Shown: piece after piece, positions 24,480-36,195 of the stretch
Position numbering within the stretch: the first letter of the stretch is position 1
How the letters are laid out: the number at the start of each line of letters is the position of its first letter
Assembly (NCBI GenBank): GCA_026225945.1
Contig: JAMJFZ010001133.1
Span: 4,174,501 to 4,238,500, forward strand
Reading direction: 5' to 3'
Length of the DNA: 64,000 nucleotides
From: Cricetomys ansorgei
Lineage: Eukaryota > Chordata > Mammalia > Rodentia > Nesomyidae
Made by a program: the position numbers and the translations under genes
Notes under the pieces: generated by a model
The model's input: the letters and a program-made list of their open reading frames with translations, nothing else
Database searches by the model: none
What the model was told of the DNA's origin: nothing

Positions 24480-25012
24480 TTTAGCTCTTCAGTAAGTTCC
24501 CTTTGTTCTCAAGATAACACCTACACTCTTCCTCTGTCTATAATGTTCTGCCCCTGCTTCCATATCTAGAATCATCTTGCATGGTTTTCTCGTGCTCTAA
24601 ATTGCCCCTTCACCAATATTTACTTCCTCCGGGACAATAGGTCACAACCTCTCAGGGACTTTGTTTGATAATTTCTTGAAGCAATTTCCTTCTTTCTCCC
24701 AGATCAGGTAACCTGCAGACACTGTGCATTTCCTCAGAAAATGCACCCTTGAACTTTTGGATTAACTTATACCGTGCTATTACATTTGCTCAGAGAGTCA
24801 CAGCTCCTTTTCACTGTTGTTTTATAACAGTGATGACTGTTATTTGATTTGATGACTGGTGAAGTCACTTCTCTAGTCACATAGAACATAGAAAATGGAA
24901 AATATTCTATCTTCTTCTTATTAATAATTTTAAGCTCAATGCCTATGAATACACTTGTGTATAGTTGGTACTTATTTAGCACTTTTACCAGAAGGAAATG
25001 AATTTTACCATC
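24480..25012 (+). mobile_element. Possible L2 LINE 3' remnant, sense
   Basis: Several blocks are in the order of the ancient mammalian L2 3' end: CTGTCTATAATGTTCTGCCC, CTCAGGGACTTTG, AAGCAATTTCCTTC, TAGTCACATAGAACATAG, and a terminal GTATAGTTGGTACTTATTTAGCA resembling TAGTAGGTGCTCAATAAA. Similarity is weak, as expected for an element older than the rodent radiation. Confidence 0.45.
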
Positions 25013-25203
25013 ACCAATTAATGTACATATGCTCACATGAATAACAAATATCTCATTTTAATGACATAATATGTATTGCAGAGTTGATAATTCTGACGGT
25101 GTCCTGGAGAAATGTAATTCTCAGGGATTATTGTATTCTTATATTTTAGTATTTACCTCCAAAGCCCAAATAAGAGTTAACTCTGATTATAATCACTATT
25201 ACC

Positions 25204-25537
25204 TGATGCAGAAGTTTATTTTTATTTATGTTTAAAGTAGTTGTTTTGTACACTTTTGGGAAAAGGGCTGCCTAGGCCTTGGCATTTGTATTCTCTTCAG
25301 GTGTTGGCTGTATGTAAAAGATGTTTGGTTGTTCATGATCTGCATGTGGTATCAATAGAAAACCTGAGGAGCTTAGGTATCAATAAAAACCCCTGAGATG
25401 AGAGGCTCAGGGTTCCACTGTCAAGGATGGCACTTGCCATGATGGTAGTTCCCTCTACTGAGGTCTGGCAGAGTTTACACCTATCAGAATACCTCCTTGA
25501 TGTCTTTGGTGAGATTCAATAGCAGTGTACTTTTACA
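25204..25537 (+). repeat. 5' LTR of the MaLR-type element
   Basis: Shared with the 3' copy: CCTAGGCCTTGGCAT versus GTAGGCCTTGGCAT, CAGGTGTTGG, CTGAGGAGCTTAG, ATCAATAAAAACCCC (AATAAA at 25382-25387), GCTCAGGGTTCCACTGTC and CACTTGCCATGA. By eye about one position in six differs over the best-aligned 170 bases, so the insertion is old. The 5' boundary is approximate. Confidence 0.7.
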
Positions 25538-25539
25538 AG

Positions 25540-25557
25540 TGGTGCTGGCAATGTGAG
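25540..25557 (+). promoter_or_regulatory. Candidate primer-binding site
   Basis: TGGTGCTGGCAATGTGAG lies two bases after the end of the 5' LTR, where a tRNA primer site should be. The TGGTG start fits a tRNA 3' CCA end. I have not assigned the tRNA. Confidence 0.45.
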
Positions 25558-26477
25558 GCTTGAAGTCACACCAGCTAATCCAACATGGAGACAAGAAAGA
25601 ACAAGAAGGAAACTCCAAACCTTACAGAGTCCTTTTTAGTTATTGTTTTGTTTGTTTATTTTTTTTCATGCAAACCTGACTACTGGTGAGACAGTCCTGA
25701 CAAGACACATCTGCTATGGTGATGAGAACTCCCACCCCATGAGAGAACTCTTCCTTCAGACAAAGTTACCAGTTTCCTGAAAACTGTACTATATCTTAAA
25801 ATCTGGAAAGTGTTTCCTCAGGGTCAGCATACAGAAGCTGGCAAGGTTGTATTTCTTGCTAGTAGCCAAACATAGTACTGTAAGAGTCACCCAGCTGGAA
25901 TTGGTTTTGAAGGCATGAAGGGATTATGGAGAGAATCTGAGTCTTGGCACTGTGAGAAGCTAGGGGAGGTCATTGGTAAAAGTGCAGCATAAGTGACACT
26001 TGAAGGCTCAGAATTAAGGGGTCATGCAGAGAAGCTGAGGTTTGGCACCATGAAGGGAGCCCAGGAGAGGATATTGGTGAAAGTGAAGCCCAATTGCAGC
26101 AAGGGATCCCAGCATTTTTTGGAGATGCCAGTACCATGGGATGACCACCAAGAACAGAAGCAGCAGTGGAGTGGAGCCAGCCAGATCTTGCAGGACAAGC
26201 TGTGTGGGCTGCAGAGAGCAGAGGCAGAAAAGTGATTCAAACTTTTTGGAGGAGCCAAGAAGGTCGTGAGTGAATTCCTGATAACTGGACATTGATAACG
26301 CTTTTCTGCTATCCAAAGGCATTGTAAAAAGCTTGGTAGATGTTTGGTTTGCTTTGGTCCTGTGCATTAGCAACCCTCGTGATTGTTTCTCTTATAAATA
26401 GTTTTGATGGTGTGGTGTTAAATTGTGTTTTAGATATAAAGCAATTTTTTGATTATTTTATACAAATAAGGGGAAAT

Positions 26478-26803
26478 ATAGAAGAAGCTTATTAATTTTT
26501 TTAAAATGGTGTTTTTGTGCACTGTTGGGTAAAGGACTATGTAGGCCTTGGCATATGTATTATCTGCAGGTGTTGGTTTTATGTAAAAGTTTTTAAATTG
26601 CTTGTGAAATGCATGTGCTACCAATAGAACATCTGAGGAGCTTAGATATCAATAAAAACCCCAGAGATAAGATGCTCAGGGTTCCACTGTCCAGTACGGT
26701 ACTTGCCATGACAATGGTTTCCTTGCTGAAGTCTGGTAGGGTTTGCACCTATAAATATGCTTCCTTGTCATTCTTGTGAGCTACACAGCAGTTAACTATT
26801 ACA
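26478..26803 (+). repeat. 3' LTR of the MaLR-type element
   Basis: Collinear with the 5' LTR from GAAGCTTATTA to the terminal ACA. Its AATAAA (26651-26656) sits at an equivalent offset from the LTR start (about 171 bases versus 175). Confidence 0.7.
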
Positions 26804-27129
26804 ATTACAATGCTGAATCCTTTTAAAATGTGAAATCAAAATTAGAATCTGCCATTTAATATATTTTAACTGGTGAAAATGTCTTCTGGATCTATCTGTG
26901 TATGATGTGGTAATAGTGATGAAGTGATAATTAGTGTTGAGGTGATAATATATTAAAAAAGAAGGGTATGCATTCATTGTTTAGTGAGCCTAGAATGTGC
27001 TGTGTAAAATAGAAACAGAAGATATATCCTGTCTCAAACAAGGTGAACAGTGAGAACCAACTCCTGTTCTCTGACCTTCACAAATGAGCCATGCCTCTCC
27101 ATATGCCTATATATCATTTATTTTAGTTT

Positions 27130-27540
27130 CTATTATTTAATTTCTATTGTTGTGATAAATTACCATGTCCAAAAAAGCAGGCTGGGGTCAAAAATCTTTA
27201 TTTGGCTTACACTTCCATATTGCTGATTATCATCAAAGGAAATCAGGACCAGAATGCATACTGAACAGGAAGCTGGGGCAGAAGCTGATGCAGAGGCCCT
27301 GGAAGAGTGCTGCTTCCTAGATTGTACCCCACAGCTTGCTCAGCCTGATTTCTTATAGAACCCAGGACCTCCAGCCCAGGGATGGCACTACCACAATGGG
27401 CTGAGCCCTCCCCCATCAACCACTAATTAATTAGTGCTTTACTGGCTCAGCCTGATCTTACGGAGGCATTTTCTCAATTGAGGTTTCCTCCACTCAGATA
27501 ATCATAGTTTGTGTCATTGACAAATCTAGCCAGCACAACA
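27130..27540 (-). mobile_element. 3' end of an old rodent L1 (Lx-like), antisense
   Basis: TTTCTATTGTTGTGATAAAT, AGCTGATGCAGAGGCCCTGG, CTTGCTCAGCCTGATTTCTT, GAACCCAGGACCTCCAGCCC, CAATGGGCTGAGCCCTCCCC, GAGGCATTTTCTCAATTGAG and TAGCCAGCACAACA follow a common rodent L1-type 3' end in reverse complement. Non-coding and 5'-truncated. Confidence 0.8.
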
Positions 27541-27579
27541 TTTCATGGCATATTTCAGTCCAGCTAATCTTAAGAACTC

Positions 27580-27745
27580 TTGGGTGAGTCCCCTGCCTCT
27601 CTTTGTTCTTGCTGTAGGAGCACTAGGACTACAAATGCTGAGGCATATCACCACATTGAGCTTTTTATATGGGCTGCAGAGATCCTGCTCATGTTAGTAG
27701 GCTTTCAGAACTGATACCTTATCCACAGAGGTGATAGGCATCCAC
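27580..27745 (-). mobile_element. B4-type composite SINE remnant, antisense
   Basis: CCTGCCTCTCTTTGTTCTTG, AGCACTAGGACTACAAATGC, ATATCACCACATTGAGC (B1-like half) then TGGGCTGCAGAGATCCTGC and CTGATACCTTATCCACAGAG (ID-like half). Heavily diverged. Confidence 0.5.
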
Positions 27746-30624
27746 CAAGCACCATCCCACTGTGCTCTTTCAATTGATATTATAAAGGTGAAGAAGGCAG
27801 TCTGCATCTAAGGCAATTAGAGCACTCTAGTATACAATTAGAAGTTAAGAAGTAGTTACACATTCGGCAGGGTGCCACTTTAGATTTAGGTGTAAACTGT
27901 TGATATACCAATTATGAATATAGACACAGGTAAATAATTATATGAAATGTATGTACATGCTTGCTGAAAATCAAATAACATAACTAACAAAAAAATTTGG
28001 GGCCACGGAAATTTGTAGAATTTCAGAAATTAACATAGTCAGAAATAAAACAAAAAGCATGGCAATGAGCATAAAAATCATAAGATGACTGACAGCCACA
28101 GATACTTTAGATTGAGAAAAGGATTCCAGGTTAATAAATGCCAAATACTTCTTGGAAATAAAGTAACTAAAATATTTATATCCAAGTAGCAATTTATGGT
28201 TTGAACAGGTTATATTTTAATGTGTGTGCAATATTGCATAGTTGTTTTGTTCATTAGTGTAATGAAGGGTGAGCTCAGCCTGTTGCCCTTTGGAGATATT
28301 CTAAAGTTCTCCTCTGTTTTTGCTTTCTCAATAGCTAAAGCAGCTGCCATCCTTCATTTGTACAATAAGGCCCAGATCCAATCTTCCTTCATATTAGGGA
28401 ATAAGTGATTTTTTTGAAAGGGAGTTGTGGGAGCTTATTGCAAATTATATTATGCTGTTCTAGGGGGTAGACTTCAAAACTAGTCCAATAAACCACCTGT
28501 GATACATAAAGTACTAGGTTGTGAACGTTCAAGTAAAGAACTTCTACCAGTGTAGATCCACCTTGTTTGTTTCTGTGGAAAACAGTTGTTTGTTGAAAGT
28601 AGGCCAAAGCGTTGCCTGTTAAACTCACTAGTAAATAAACAGCTGGAAGCAAGCAAGTAGGAGAGTGAGTGCTCTCACACTCTTACAGAGACTGCTCAAG
28701 GCAGAAAATGCAACCATGGTAAGTGCTGTATTTTGTCCTAAAAGATAACTTAGAAGAGAGGTCAGAGATAACTAATCCATACATTGTCAATTTATTTGTA
28801 TTTTTTAATAACCCTTCTGCCATCCTCAGCATGAATTTACCTGACTCCACTTGTCCAACCTAGTCTTCTTGGTCTTTGATATTGAGTTGAGTCCTTCAGT
28901 GGTTAGCTGTTTTCTCTTCTAGGAGATACAAGCTATTCCTGCAGAGCTCTGAAGTAATGATTGATATTTCTCTAACATCCTAGGCTAGCACTGGCATCAT
29001 ACTCTGAGTTAACCTATATAAATGCATCTAATTCACTTAGTTCATAGCTTTTAAACTTATAGTTACCTCTAAGAGTCAAACGTTTATGTTTATAATACCA
29101 AACCTTAAAATTTATATTCTCTGTTTTTTGTTAACTCTTACTATTTCCTAAATATTATCATAACCCTCATAATCTTAATCATTTTACTTTGTTCTTCCAT
29201 AAAAATATACTTGGGGCAAATAAAATAAATTTAATTGAATTTTCTCCATTATTAATATGATAATGAAATTGGGATAACTAGTTTCAGTCCAAACTCAGTG
29301 TCAGAAATCTCAAAACAACTCTTCACCTGCCAAGCATCTTTGTTCATTTGAAATTTCTATTGACATATGTTTAAGCCCTCATTTTGATCTAATTTTTGAT
29401 TACTCTCCAAATCTCACCTGTGATTACCAACAATAGTCTCCTAGTATATAAGAAGAAGAGGCATGTTTAAGGGGGCAGCGAACTGGAAGAAGGAAGGAAG
29501 AGGAAGGAGAGGAAGAAATGCTGGAGTTTCATTATATTCTAACTAAAAGAAGTTGTGAGAATCTCTGCTTCTAGTCTCTTAATTTATCTCTTCCTAATAA
29601 CAAGAGAGGTTTCTGTTCCTACCAAGGCAACTCTTTTCACTCACATATTGCGTGCTTTCTCTAGTAGCCATGTAGTATCTTTAATAGTCATTCATTCTTT
29701 CTGTGTACTTAGAATGTTCTCCTTTGTAACATGGCATTTCCATCCATGTAAGTAGATCCCTATGTCTAATTAAAAAAGTCAACAACCACTATACACTCTA
29801 TTCTCCACAACCACTTTTGAAGCCATGGCCTCTAGTATCCATTCCAATTTTTACTCTCTCATTCACTTCTCAGGTGGGTCTAACCTCCATCAGTTCATAT
29901 GATTGACGCATACTTGCTCAGTCACATAGGGTGTCCATGTTTAAATCTGATGTGTCTTTCCACCACCAGATGCATCTCATTAGAAACATCGCACTTACTC
30001 CTTTGCTTCAGGGGCAACAATCACTCTTATTATTCCTTTGAAACTTTGGTCTGCTTTTCTCAGGTTCTGTTACCATTCCACCCCCCCCCCTATAAATCTT
30101 TAGCCAGTTCCATACATCCTAAGTAATGATCTGTGTTTCTGATTCTGAAAATTGAGCCTCAGTCACAGCACATTTTTCTATATTTACATATTAAAATATC
30201 CTGCGATTCATATATGGGAAGCATTGTTTGCTACACTTTGCATATGGACTCAGAGCAGCCAATGAGGCAAAGAGATTGTAAGTTAGAGTAAAATCGCAAC
30301 AAACAGAATGAAAACAATTTGACTAAATTTACAGGTAGGGATATGAACATGAGATTCAAATATCATCACCATTCCATTTTGTTATTTTTTTTAAACTTAC
30401 TCAATATCTGGGTACAATATTCAATTTATGTGTCTCTCAAATATTATTCCTATTCCAGTTTTTTTCCTAGTTTCAGTAAACTATGTTTCCTGTCTAGAAT
30501 ATTAAAAATATCAAGATTTAAACTTTAAACATCCCTTGAGGAAAACACCTTATTCAGCAAACCAGAGAGTTGCACTGAGATTTTTCTCCAATGATATATT
30601 TTATTTCTTTTCTTTAATTTATCT
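27746..30624. other. Repeat-poor unassigned DNA
   Basis: About 2.9 kb without a confidently recognised element. It contains a TATA-bearing sequence near 29445, a purine-rich patch at about 29480-29520 and a C10 run at 30080-30090. An LTR-like stretch near 28425-28730 is discussed in the findings. Frames of up to 87 codons show no domain. Confidence 0.5.
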
Positions 30625-31205
30625 TATTGTTGAGATCATAATATAATTACATCATTTATCTTCTACTTTTTCTGCCTCCAAACCTTCCCAGATTACCTTC
30701 CTTGCTCTTCTTTAAATTAATGACCTTTTTTCCATGAATTGTTTTTGTATGCATATTTGTATTTGTATATATTGCTAAATATATATATGTTGAGTCTATA
30801 TAATATTAAGGGTATGTATATTTTCAGATATGACCGTCATTGGGCAGAAAGTTGGTGTACTCTTCCCTGAGGAAGACCATGCATTTGCTGATTTCTTATA
30901 GTTCTTTGTGTAGGGTTGAACACTGTGGACTTTCTTCCATGGAATCTGGCATGTTTGTTTCTGTCATCTTGTCCTGGTCAGTTTTGGGAAGTCATGTTGA
31001 TGAGACCTGATAGGTGTAGCTTCTAATGTTACTAGGAGACACAATCGCACAGCAAACTCCCCAATCCTCTGGCTCTTATAGTCTTTCTGCCCACTCCACA
31101 GTGTTCCCTGAGCCTTAGGCACAGGAGTGTTTTGTTGATGTATGCATTGGTACTGAGCTCCAGAACTCTGCATTTTTGATTTGTTGTGGTTTTCTTTGAT
31201 GCTTT
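30625..31205 (-). mobile_element. L1 (Lx-like) 3' UTR fragment, antisense
   Basis: Landmarks in order: TTGTTGAGATCATAATATAA, TCCATGAATTGTTTTTG, GTACTCTTCCCTGAGGAAGA, TTATAGTTCTTTGTGTAGGG, GTCATGTTGATGAGACCTGA, TACTAGGAGACACAATCGCA, CCTCTGGCTCTTATAGTCTT, TGTTCCCTGAGCCTTAGGCA, GAGCTCCAGAACTCTGCATT. These run from the L1 3' end inward. The 69-codon antisense frame within it is translated UTR. Confidence 0.8.
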
Positions 31206-31310
31206 CACAATTCCCTTACAACCATTTCAGCACAATCCTAAATATAGCCACTGCCAACTCTTGTCTAATTACTGAGCTAGTCGCCTTACTTGCTTCTTAG
31301 TAGTCAATCT
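31206..31310. other. Unassigned DNA upstream of the B1 insertion
   Basis: Nothing recognised; it forms the left flank of the B1 target site. Confidence 0.5.
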
Positions 31311-31321
31311 TGAACACCAAT

Positions 31322-31389
<68 letters not shown>

Positions 31390-31520
31390 TTATTTATTTA
31401 TTTAGAGACAGGGTTTCTCTCTTGTAACTCTGGCTGTCCTGGAACTCACTCTGTAGACCAGGCTGGCTTCAAACACACAGAGATCTTCATGCCTCTGACA
31501 CCCAAGTGTGAACACCAATT
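31311..31520 (-). mobile_element. 5'-truncated B1 with perfect 12-bp target duplication
   Basis: The 12-mer TGAACACCAATT flanks the insertion at 31311-31322 and 31509-31520. Inside, a (TTTA)n(TCTA)n(TTTA)n tail (about 31321-31404) leads into GAGACAGGGTTTCTCTCTTG, TAACTCTGGCTGTCCTGGAA, TGTAGACCAGGCTGGC and ACACAGAGATCTTCATGCC. The copy stops at CACCCAAGTG, so its left end is missing, which fits incomplete target-primed reverse transcription. Confidence 0.95.
31321..31404. repeat. (TTTA)n(TCTA)n microsatellite in the B1 tail
   Basis: Two blocks of TTTA flank about seven TCTA units. The nesting suggests a TTTA tail in which a TCTA mutation spread by slippage. Confidence 0.95.
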
Positions 31521-34500
31521 GTTGTAAAATACATATAACTCTAGTCCTTACAAGTTTTTATTTGATTTTACCATTCTTACCAGAAAGTCTAATGCTTTTT
31601 TTAAAAAACATGTTCAACACTGCTTCATTGAAAGAAAGCAGTCCACCAGGTTATGAGTTCCTTGTTAGATACTTGCAACTATAGAATGATTACTCTTTAC
31701 CCACTTTCACTGAGTTGAAATGTGACAAAGGAAATATAGCATTGAATATGCTAGAGAACTCAGATACACTTGTTTTGTGTGGCATTTTAACTATAATAAG
31801 AGGGAACTCTTGATGATATCATGCAGTTCCTAATGCTTTACACTTGCAAAATTGTTCAGTTACTACCAAAAATATTTACTTAAAAATTCATCTTGATGCT
31901 GTGCCACAGTTCGATGTGTTAAAACATGTGTTATCAGAGTAATTTGTAACTATGTTCTGCATTTGACTTGACAAATTACCTGTAAGTAAAATAAATAATG
32001 CACATATATGATAAATATACTGTGTGTATGTGTGTGCCATGTGTACTTCAGATCTAGCATCAATTATTTTTAGTCAAAAGGAAAAGTTATTTAATTGAAC
32101 CATAGTAATAAAAGTTATGCTGATGGAACTACTGTTTATTGCTGGGGAAATGTAATACTAGAAACCAGAGAAAAAGATTTTCAACCAAAAAATATTTTGT
32201 GATCTTTTAATGAGTTAGATTCAAAGGCTTTCAATTCAATTACTTTAATTCACAAGAGAACAAGCATGCCTTTGATTGATCCTGGAGTTTAGACACCTGA
32301 GTCCAAGATGAGACAAAAATCAATACTGGTATTTTGGGCCTTTCTAGCTTACCCATTTGCCATTAAGGATATTCTACTATTAATATGCATTTGAAAGTTC
32401 AATTACCTACTTATATTCTTGCCTTTTAAAAATTACAGTAGTTGAATGACTTCCAAATTTGAGTATGCAGATGAAGTACTAAACCAAGTTGTATTAGACA
32501 AATTAGGCTACTGTTGATTGAAGGCAATTAGAAAACCTTTAAGTACAGCTTTGCTCTCTGTGTTTTTAATTTATTCTTGCACTTTAGAACTAAAGTGCAA
32601 TGTAACTGTGCAGTTCTAGAAAGGCCCCACAAACAAAGGGATAGTTCACCTAATATTTGAAAGAGAAGAGGGAACATGTCAGGTCACTTTGTCATGCTAG
32701 GAAGTCCAGAGGAAAGGAGAAGCTTGAAAATATTGAGAACCTTACACAATAACTGGCAGGCCGAGGTGAGAACATATCAGTGTGTGTGTGTATGAAAGAG
32801 GCCAAGATGAAGGCTAAAATGGCATGTTCAGGTTCAATATTACAATGGATTAAAAACCTACACAGCTCAGAGGTTTTATTGGGTGAGACAGAATCACTGG
32901 ATTGGAATCAAATGGATTCTTCACGACTTGGGTCCATGCCATGGAAAAAGCCCAATATGGCTCTGACTTGATAAAATTAAAAGCTCAGAGTTAAGTCAGA
33001 TAGGCAAATCTGGTCCCCTTTACTAATGACTATTTTTCCACTGGCTACATGCCATGCAATAATAAAGTGGCATGATTACCAAATAAAAGTTAAAATCTAA
33101 CTTAAGTATCAGTGGTTTTACAAAAAAAAAAAAGATTATATGAAGTTTATATGAAATTTACAGCTTGGTAAGAGTAATTAGTATATAATTTATGTGGATC
33201 TGCAATTGGTTCATCCTTTTAATGAACTATCATGTATCTATAATTGATCAATAATTCTGCCTTGAGATAACATCTGAGTTTCATAAACATTGACTCTCAA
33301 TTTTTCCTCGACCTTACTTTCCATGATATCACTGAATCCATGAAATCAACTCTGACCTTACTGATATGTGTCGTTGATGCTTGAGCCAGATGCAAATCTT
33401 GCTTTAACATTGCTATTCTCAGTGACCTTTTGGTAGGTATGAAAAAGTCACAACTGTTTTTAAATAGGGACATCTTTTTCTTTACATGTTTTATAATCCC
33501 ACCAACATTTTAAGTTTATTATACTGAAAATTTATTTGAAACAAATAAATGCTAATGAATCACATATTAAATTTAAACAGATTTTTATTATGCAGAGGGA
33601 ATAGCAATCTTAAATTTCACCCTTTCAAGTGTTACTCATTTGTGAAATGCATTTAATTTCCTAATTTGTCAGTATTTTAATTAGACTCCTTTAAATCTTC
33701 TCAATGTAATAGATGGATAAAAATTAGTCAAATTGATCATTGGAGGAAAAATGCTTCTTCAGCCATAGATTCTAGACAAATTCTGTAAGCTTTGCAAAAC
33801 TAGAAAGTCTTTTAACAATGAATCAATGAATATAACTTTTAATTATTGTGCATAATCTCAATTATGTATACTTCACTCTTACTGAGGAGAGCAAAGCCTT
33901 TTCAAATAGTAATATAACAAAAATGAAACATGTCTTCCATTTCTTAATAGACTGTTTTTCATTTAGATTAATAATAATCTAAAATTACTTCTAACAAGCT
34001 CTCCTGATAAATTTCAGTATAGAAAACAGTACCAAAAGAAGTACAAAGTACTGAAAATTGTTTGAGAACCTTAAAAATCAAATAATTTTACTTTCATTGT
34101 AAAGTAAAATTTCTTTATTGCAAATCAAAGTAATTTCTTGGTTACTTTAATTGGTAGAGTAAATTCATTATCAGAAGTTTCTTTTCCAAGGCCATTATAT
34201 AATATGATTGAAAAATGACTAATAGGTAACGTGTGAATGCTTAATTAGCTTGCTTCTGCCATGCCTGCCACTCTGCAGAAGGAAGTTTAAGTAAAAGCAT
34301 TTTAATGAAGAAAATGCTGTTTCTCTTAGTGGGCTGTGATTATGCCTCCTCCACTGCCTTTCTCTGGGTTCTTCTCACCCCTGCAGTTAATTAGAGGTAC
34401 TTCAAATTTAATTGCCTTTTTCAAGAGTTCTGAAACTCATCACTCTTCATGATTTTAGGCCTGATTACCTAACTTTTCCCAACTTTTTATCACGGATGAC

Positions 34501-36195
34501 CCCTTTGACCCTTCCATGTCTTTCTCCTTCCCATATCGGTTTGATGCCAGCATCATTTGACCCCTTGAAGGATCTTTCATCCATCTCAGTAAAGATTACA
34601 AGTCATAGTTGAGCCTCAGTCCCTCAACACTAATTAGCCTTGCTCTTTGCCTGGGTATGCATGCTTTGGCATGTCTATAGTACTAATTATGAAGTAAAGA
34701 AATGCAATATATTGATGGAGTCATTTAAATATTCTACTTTGTACTTGACATCCAGGACATTGCTCTGGAGACAGAGAAGTTATAGTTCTTATTATTAATT
34801 GAAATGATATTCAGACTTATTTTTATATCTAATGATATATGAGCATTTAACAGTGATGAGAGGGGTACTAAAAGTTAAAGTGTATACAATTATGCTACTT
34901 GTTCAGTCTGACAAGAAAAAAAAAGAATTATATTTTCTGGGCATTTTTCATGTAGAGTTTTTATGAATAATGTAAAGATATAACACAATAAACATAAATC
35001 TGAGGTAAGGATGATGTTCACTGTAGCCACAGCTTAGTGGGTACTCCTGCTCAAACACACTGACCCTTCACTCTGGCTTGTAGTCATCTAACGGGCTCCT
35101 GAAGGTAAGATAAACACTTGGCATATTTATGTCATTTTTATCTGTCTCCTTTCGTCATTTGCTACTTTGAGTTAGATTCCTGTTTGACTTTGCATGGAAA
35201 AAATGTTCATCATTTAAATAGTGTTATAGTCTTGGCTATTTTAGGAAGAACACATCAAGATAAGTGATCTAAGCTGCTGTTGAGATTTGATGGTAAGTAA
35301 TAGCCAAGAAACTGCCAACTACCAGCAAAAACATACCCAGTTCTGGACCACCAAAATTCCATTCTTTCCAAAAGTCACCTTGAGTTACAGAAACATCAGA
35401 ACATTTCCAGCAGATTGCCACACGAGGACACTATTATTTCCAGAGGCATGAACAGTCATCTAACGATGGGAATTGAATTGGCTCCTCAACTGAAGTTGAC
35501 TTCCATACAGCTTTGTAGAGCCGATTCTGAGATAATGAGCAAAAAATTTAGCCAGATCCCAGCCTGGCCAGCTTCTCAAACACTGTGAATCCAAGGTATG
35601 CAGAACTCAAATCCTTGCCTCATTCATTTTAGTCCATTAGTCCCTTCTGCCTGTTCTTTGCAAGACAGTCACCTTGACTACTGCTCCTTTCTTTCCTTCT
35701 TCACTCGCTGTGTATCAGAAATTTTGGGACAGGTGAAAATCTAAGTTCTGGAATGAGCTCAGATATTGTGTATTGTCACAAATGTGTATGATGTATTTAC
35801 TTAGGGAAGAAAGAATTCTGACTTTCCCTCCTTGCAGAGAAGTAATGCATTAATATTGTGCTACTTATACGTTACTGTATGCATCACAAGTAACAATTTC
35901 CAGCAGTTGCTTTTCTGAAAATAATCTTTGCAGGTTATTCATGAGAGGGTTTCCCATATGTGAGGAAGCAGCTAACTTACTTTAATTGTGTTGATTCACT
36001 TTTTCAGTTTTTAAATATTGTAATGCACTAACAAAAGGAAGGAGAAACAGATTCGTTGGGTAGAAAATTATATTCAGACATGTATGAACGTGAGACGAGA
36101 CATACTAGAAACCTTCAGCAAATATTTTGGGATAGATCTTATTCCACTATGTATCTGTCATATCACACATTTTTAAAAAATATTTAACAGTATTT
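31521..36195. other. Long repeat-poor interval
   Basis: About 4.7 kb in which I can assign no SINE, LINE, LTR or DNA element and no microsatellite longer than a short poly-A (33121-33133). No exon with convincing coding structure is visible. Frames at 32780-32971 and 34412-34612 have no recognisable domain. It may hold old decayed repeats or conserved non-coding sequence. Confidence 0.5.

Larger units (their letters stand above)
25203..26803 (+). mobile_element. MaLR-type LTR retrotransposon with both LTRs, sense
   Basis: Two similar sequences of about 330 bp lie in direct orientation about 1.27 kb apart and bracket a roughly 0.94-kb interior. A primer-binding-like segment follows the first copy. 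The interior (about 26050-26290) resembles the non-coding interior of rodent MaLR elements: GATGCCAGTACCATGGGATG, GGAGTGGAGCCAGCCAG, GCAGGACAAGCTGTGTGGGC, GGAGGAGCCAAGAAGGTCGT. No gag, pol or env is recognisable. The 119-codon antisense and 80-codon sense frames inside are not genes. The pentamer ATTAC lies immediately 3' of the second LTR (26804-26808) and at 25198-25202 on the other side, a candidate 5-bp target duplication. Confidence 0.7.

Noticed and set aside
26014..26373. 119-codon minus-strand frame and an 80-codon plus-strand frame
   Set aside because: Both lie in the non-coding interior of the MaLR-type element and neither resembles a retroviral protein.
28716..28724. ATG followed by GTAAGT, like a coding start with a splice donor
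   Set aside because: A consensus donor of this length is expected by chance in 64 kb, and no supporting upstream promoter or downstream exon is visible.
30080..30090. C10 homopolymer
   Set aside because: Short isolated homopolymer with no surrounding structure. Length errors are common at such sites.
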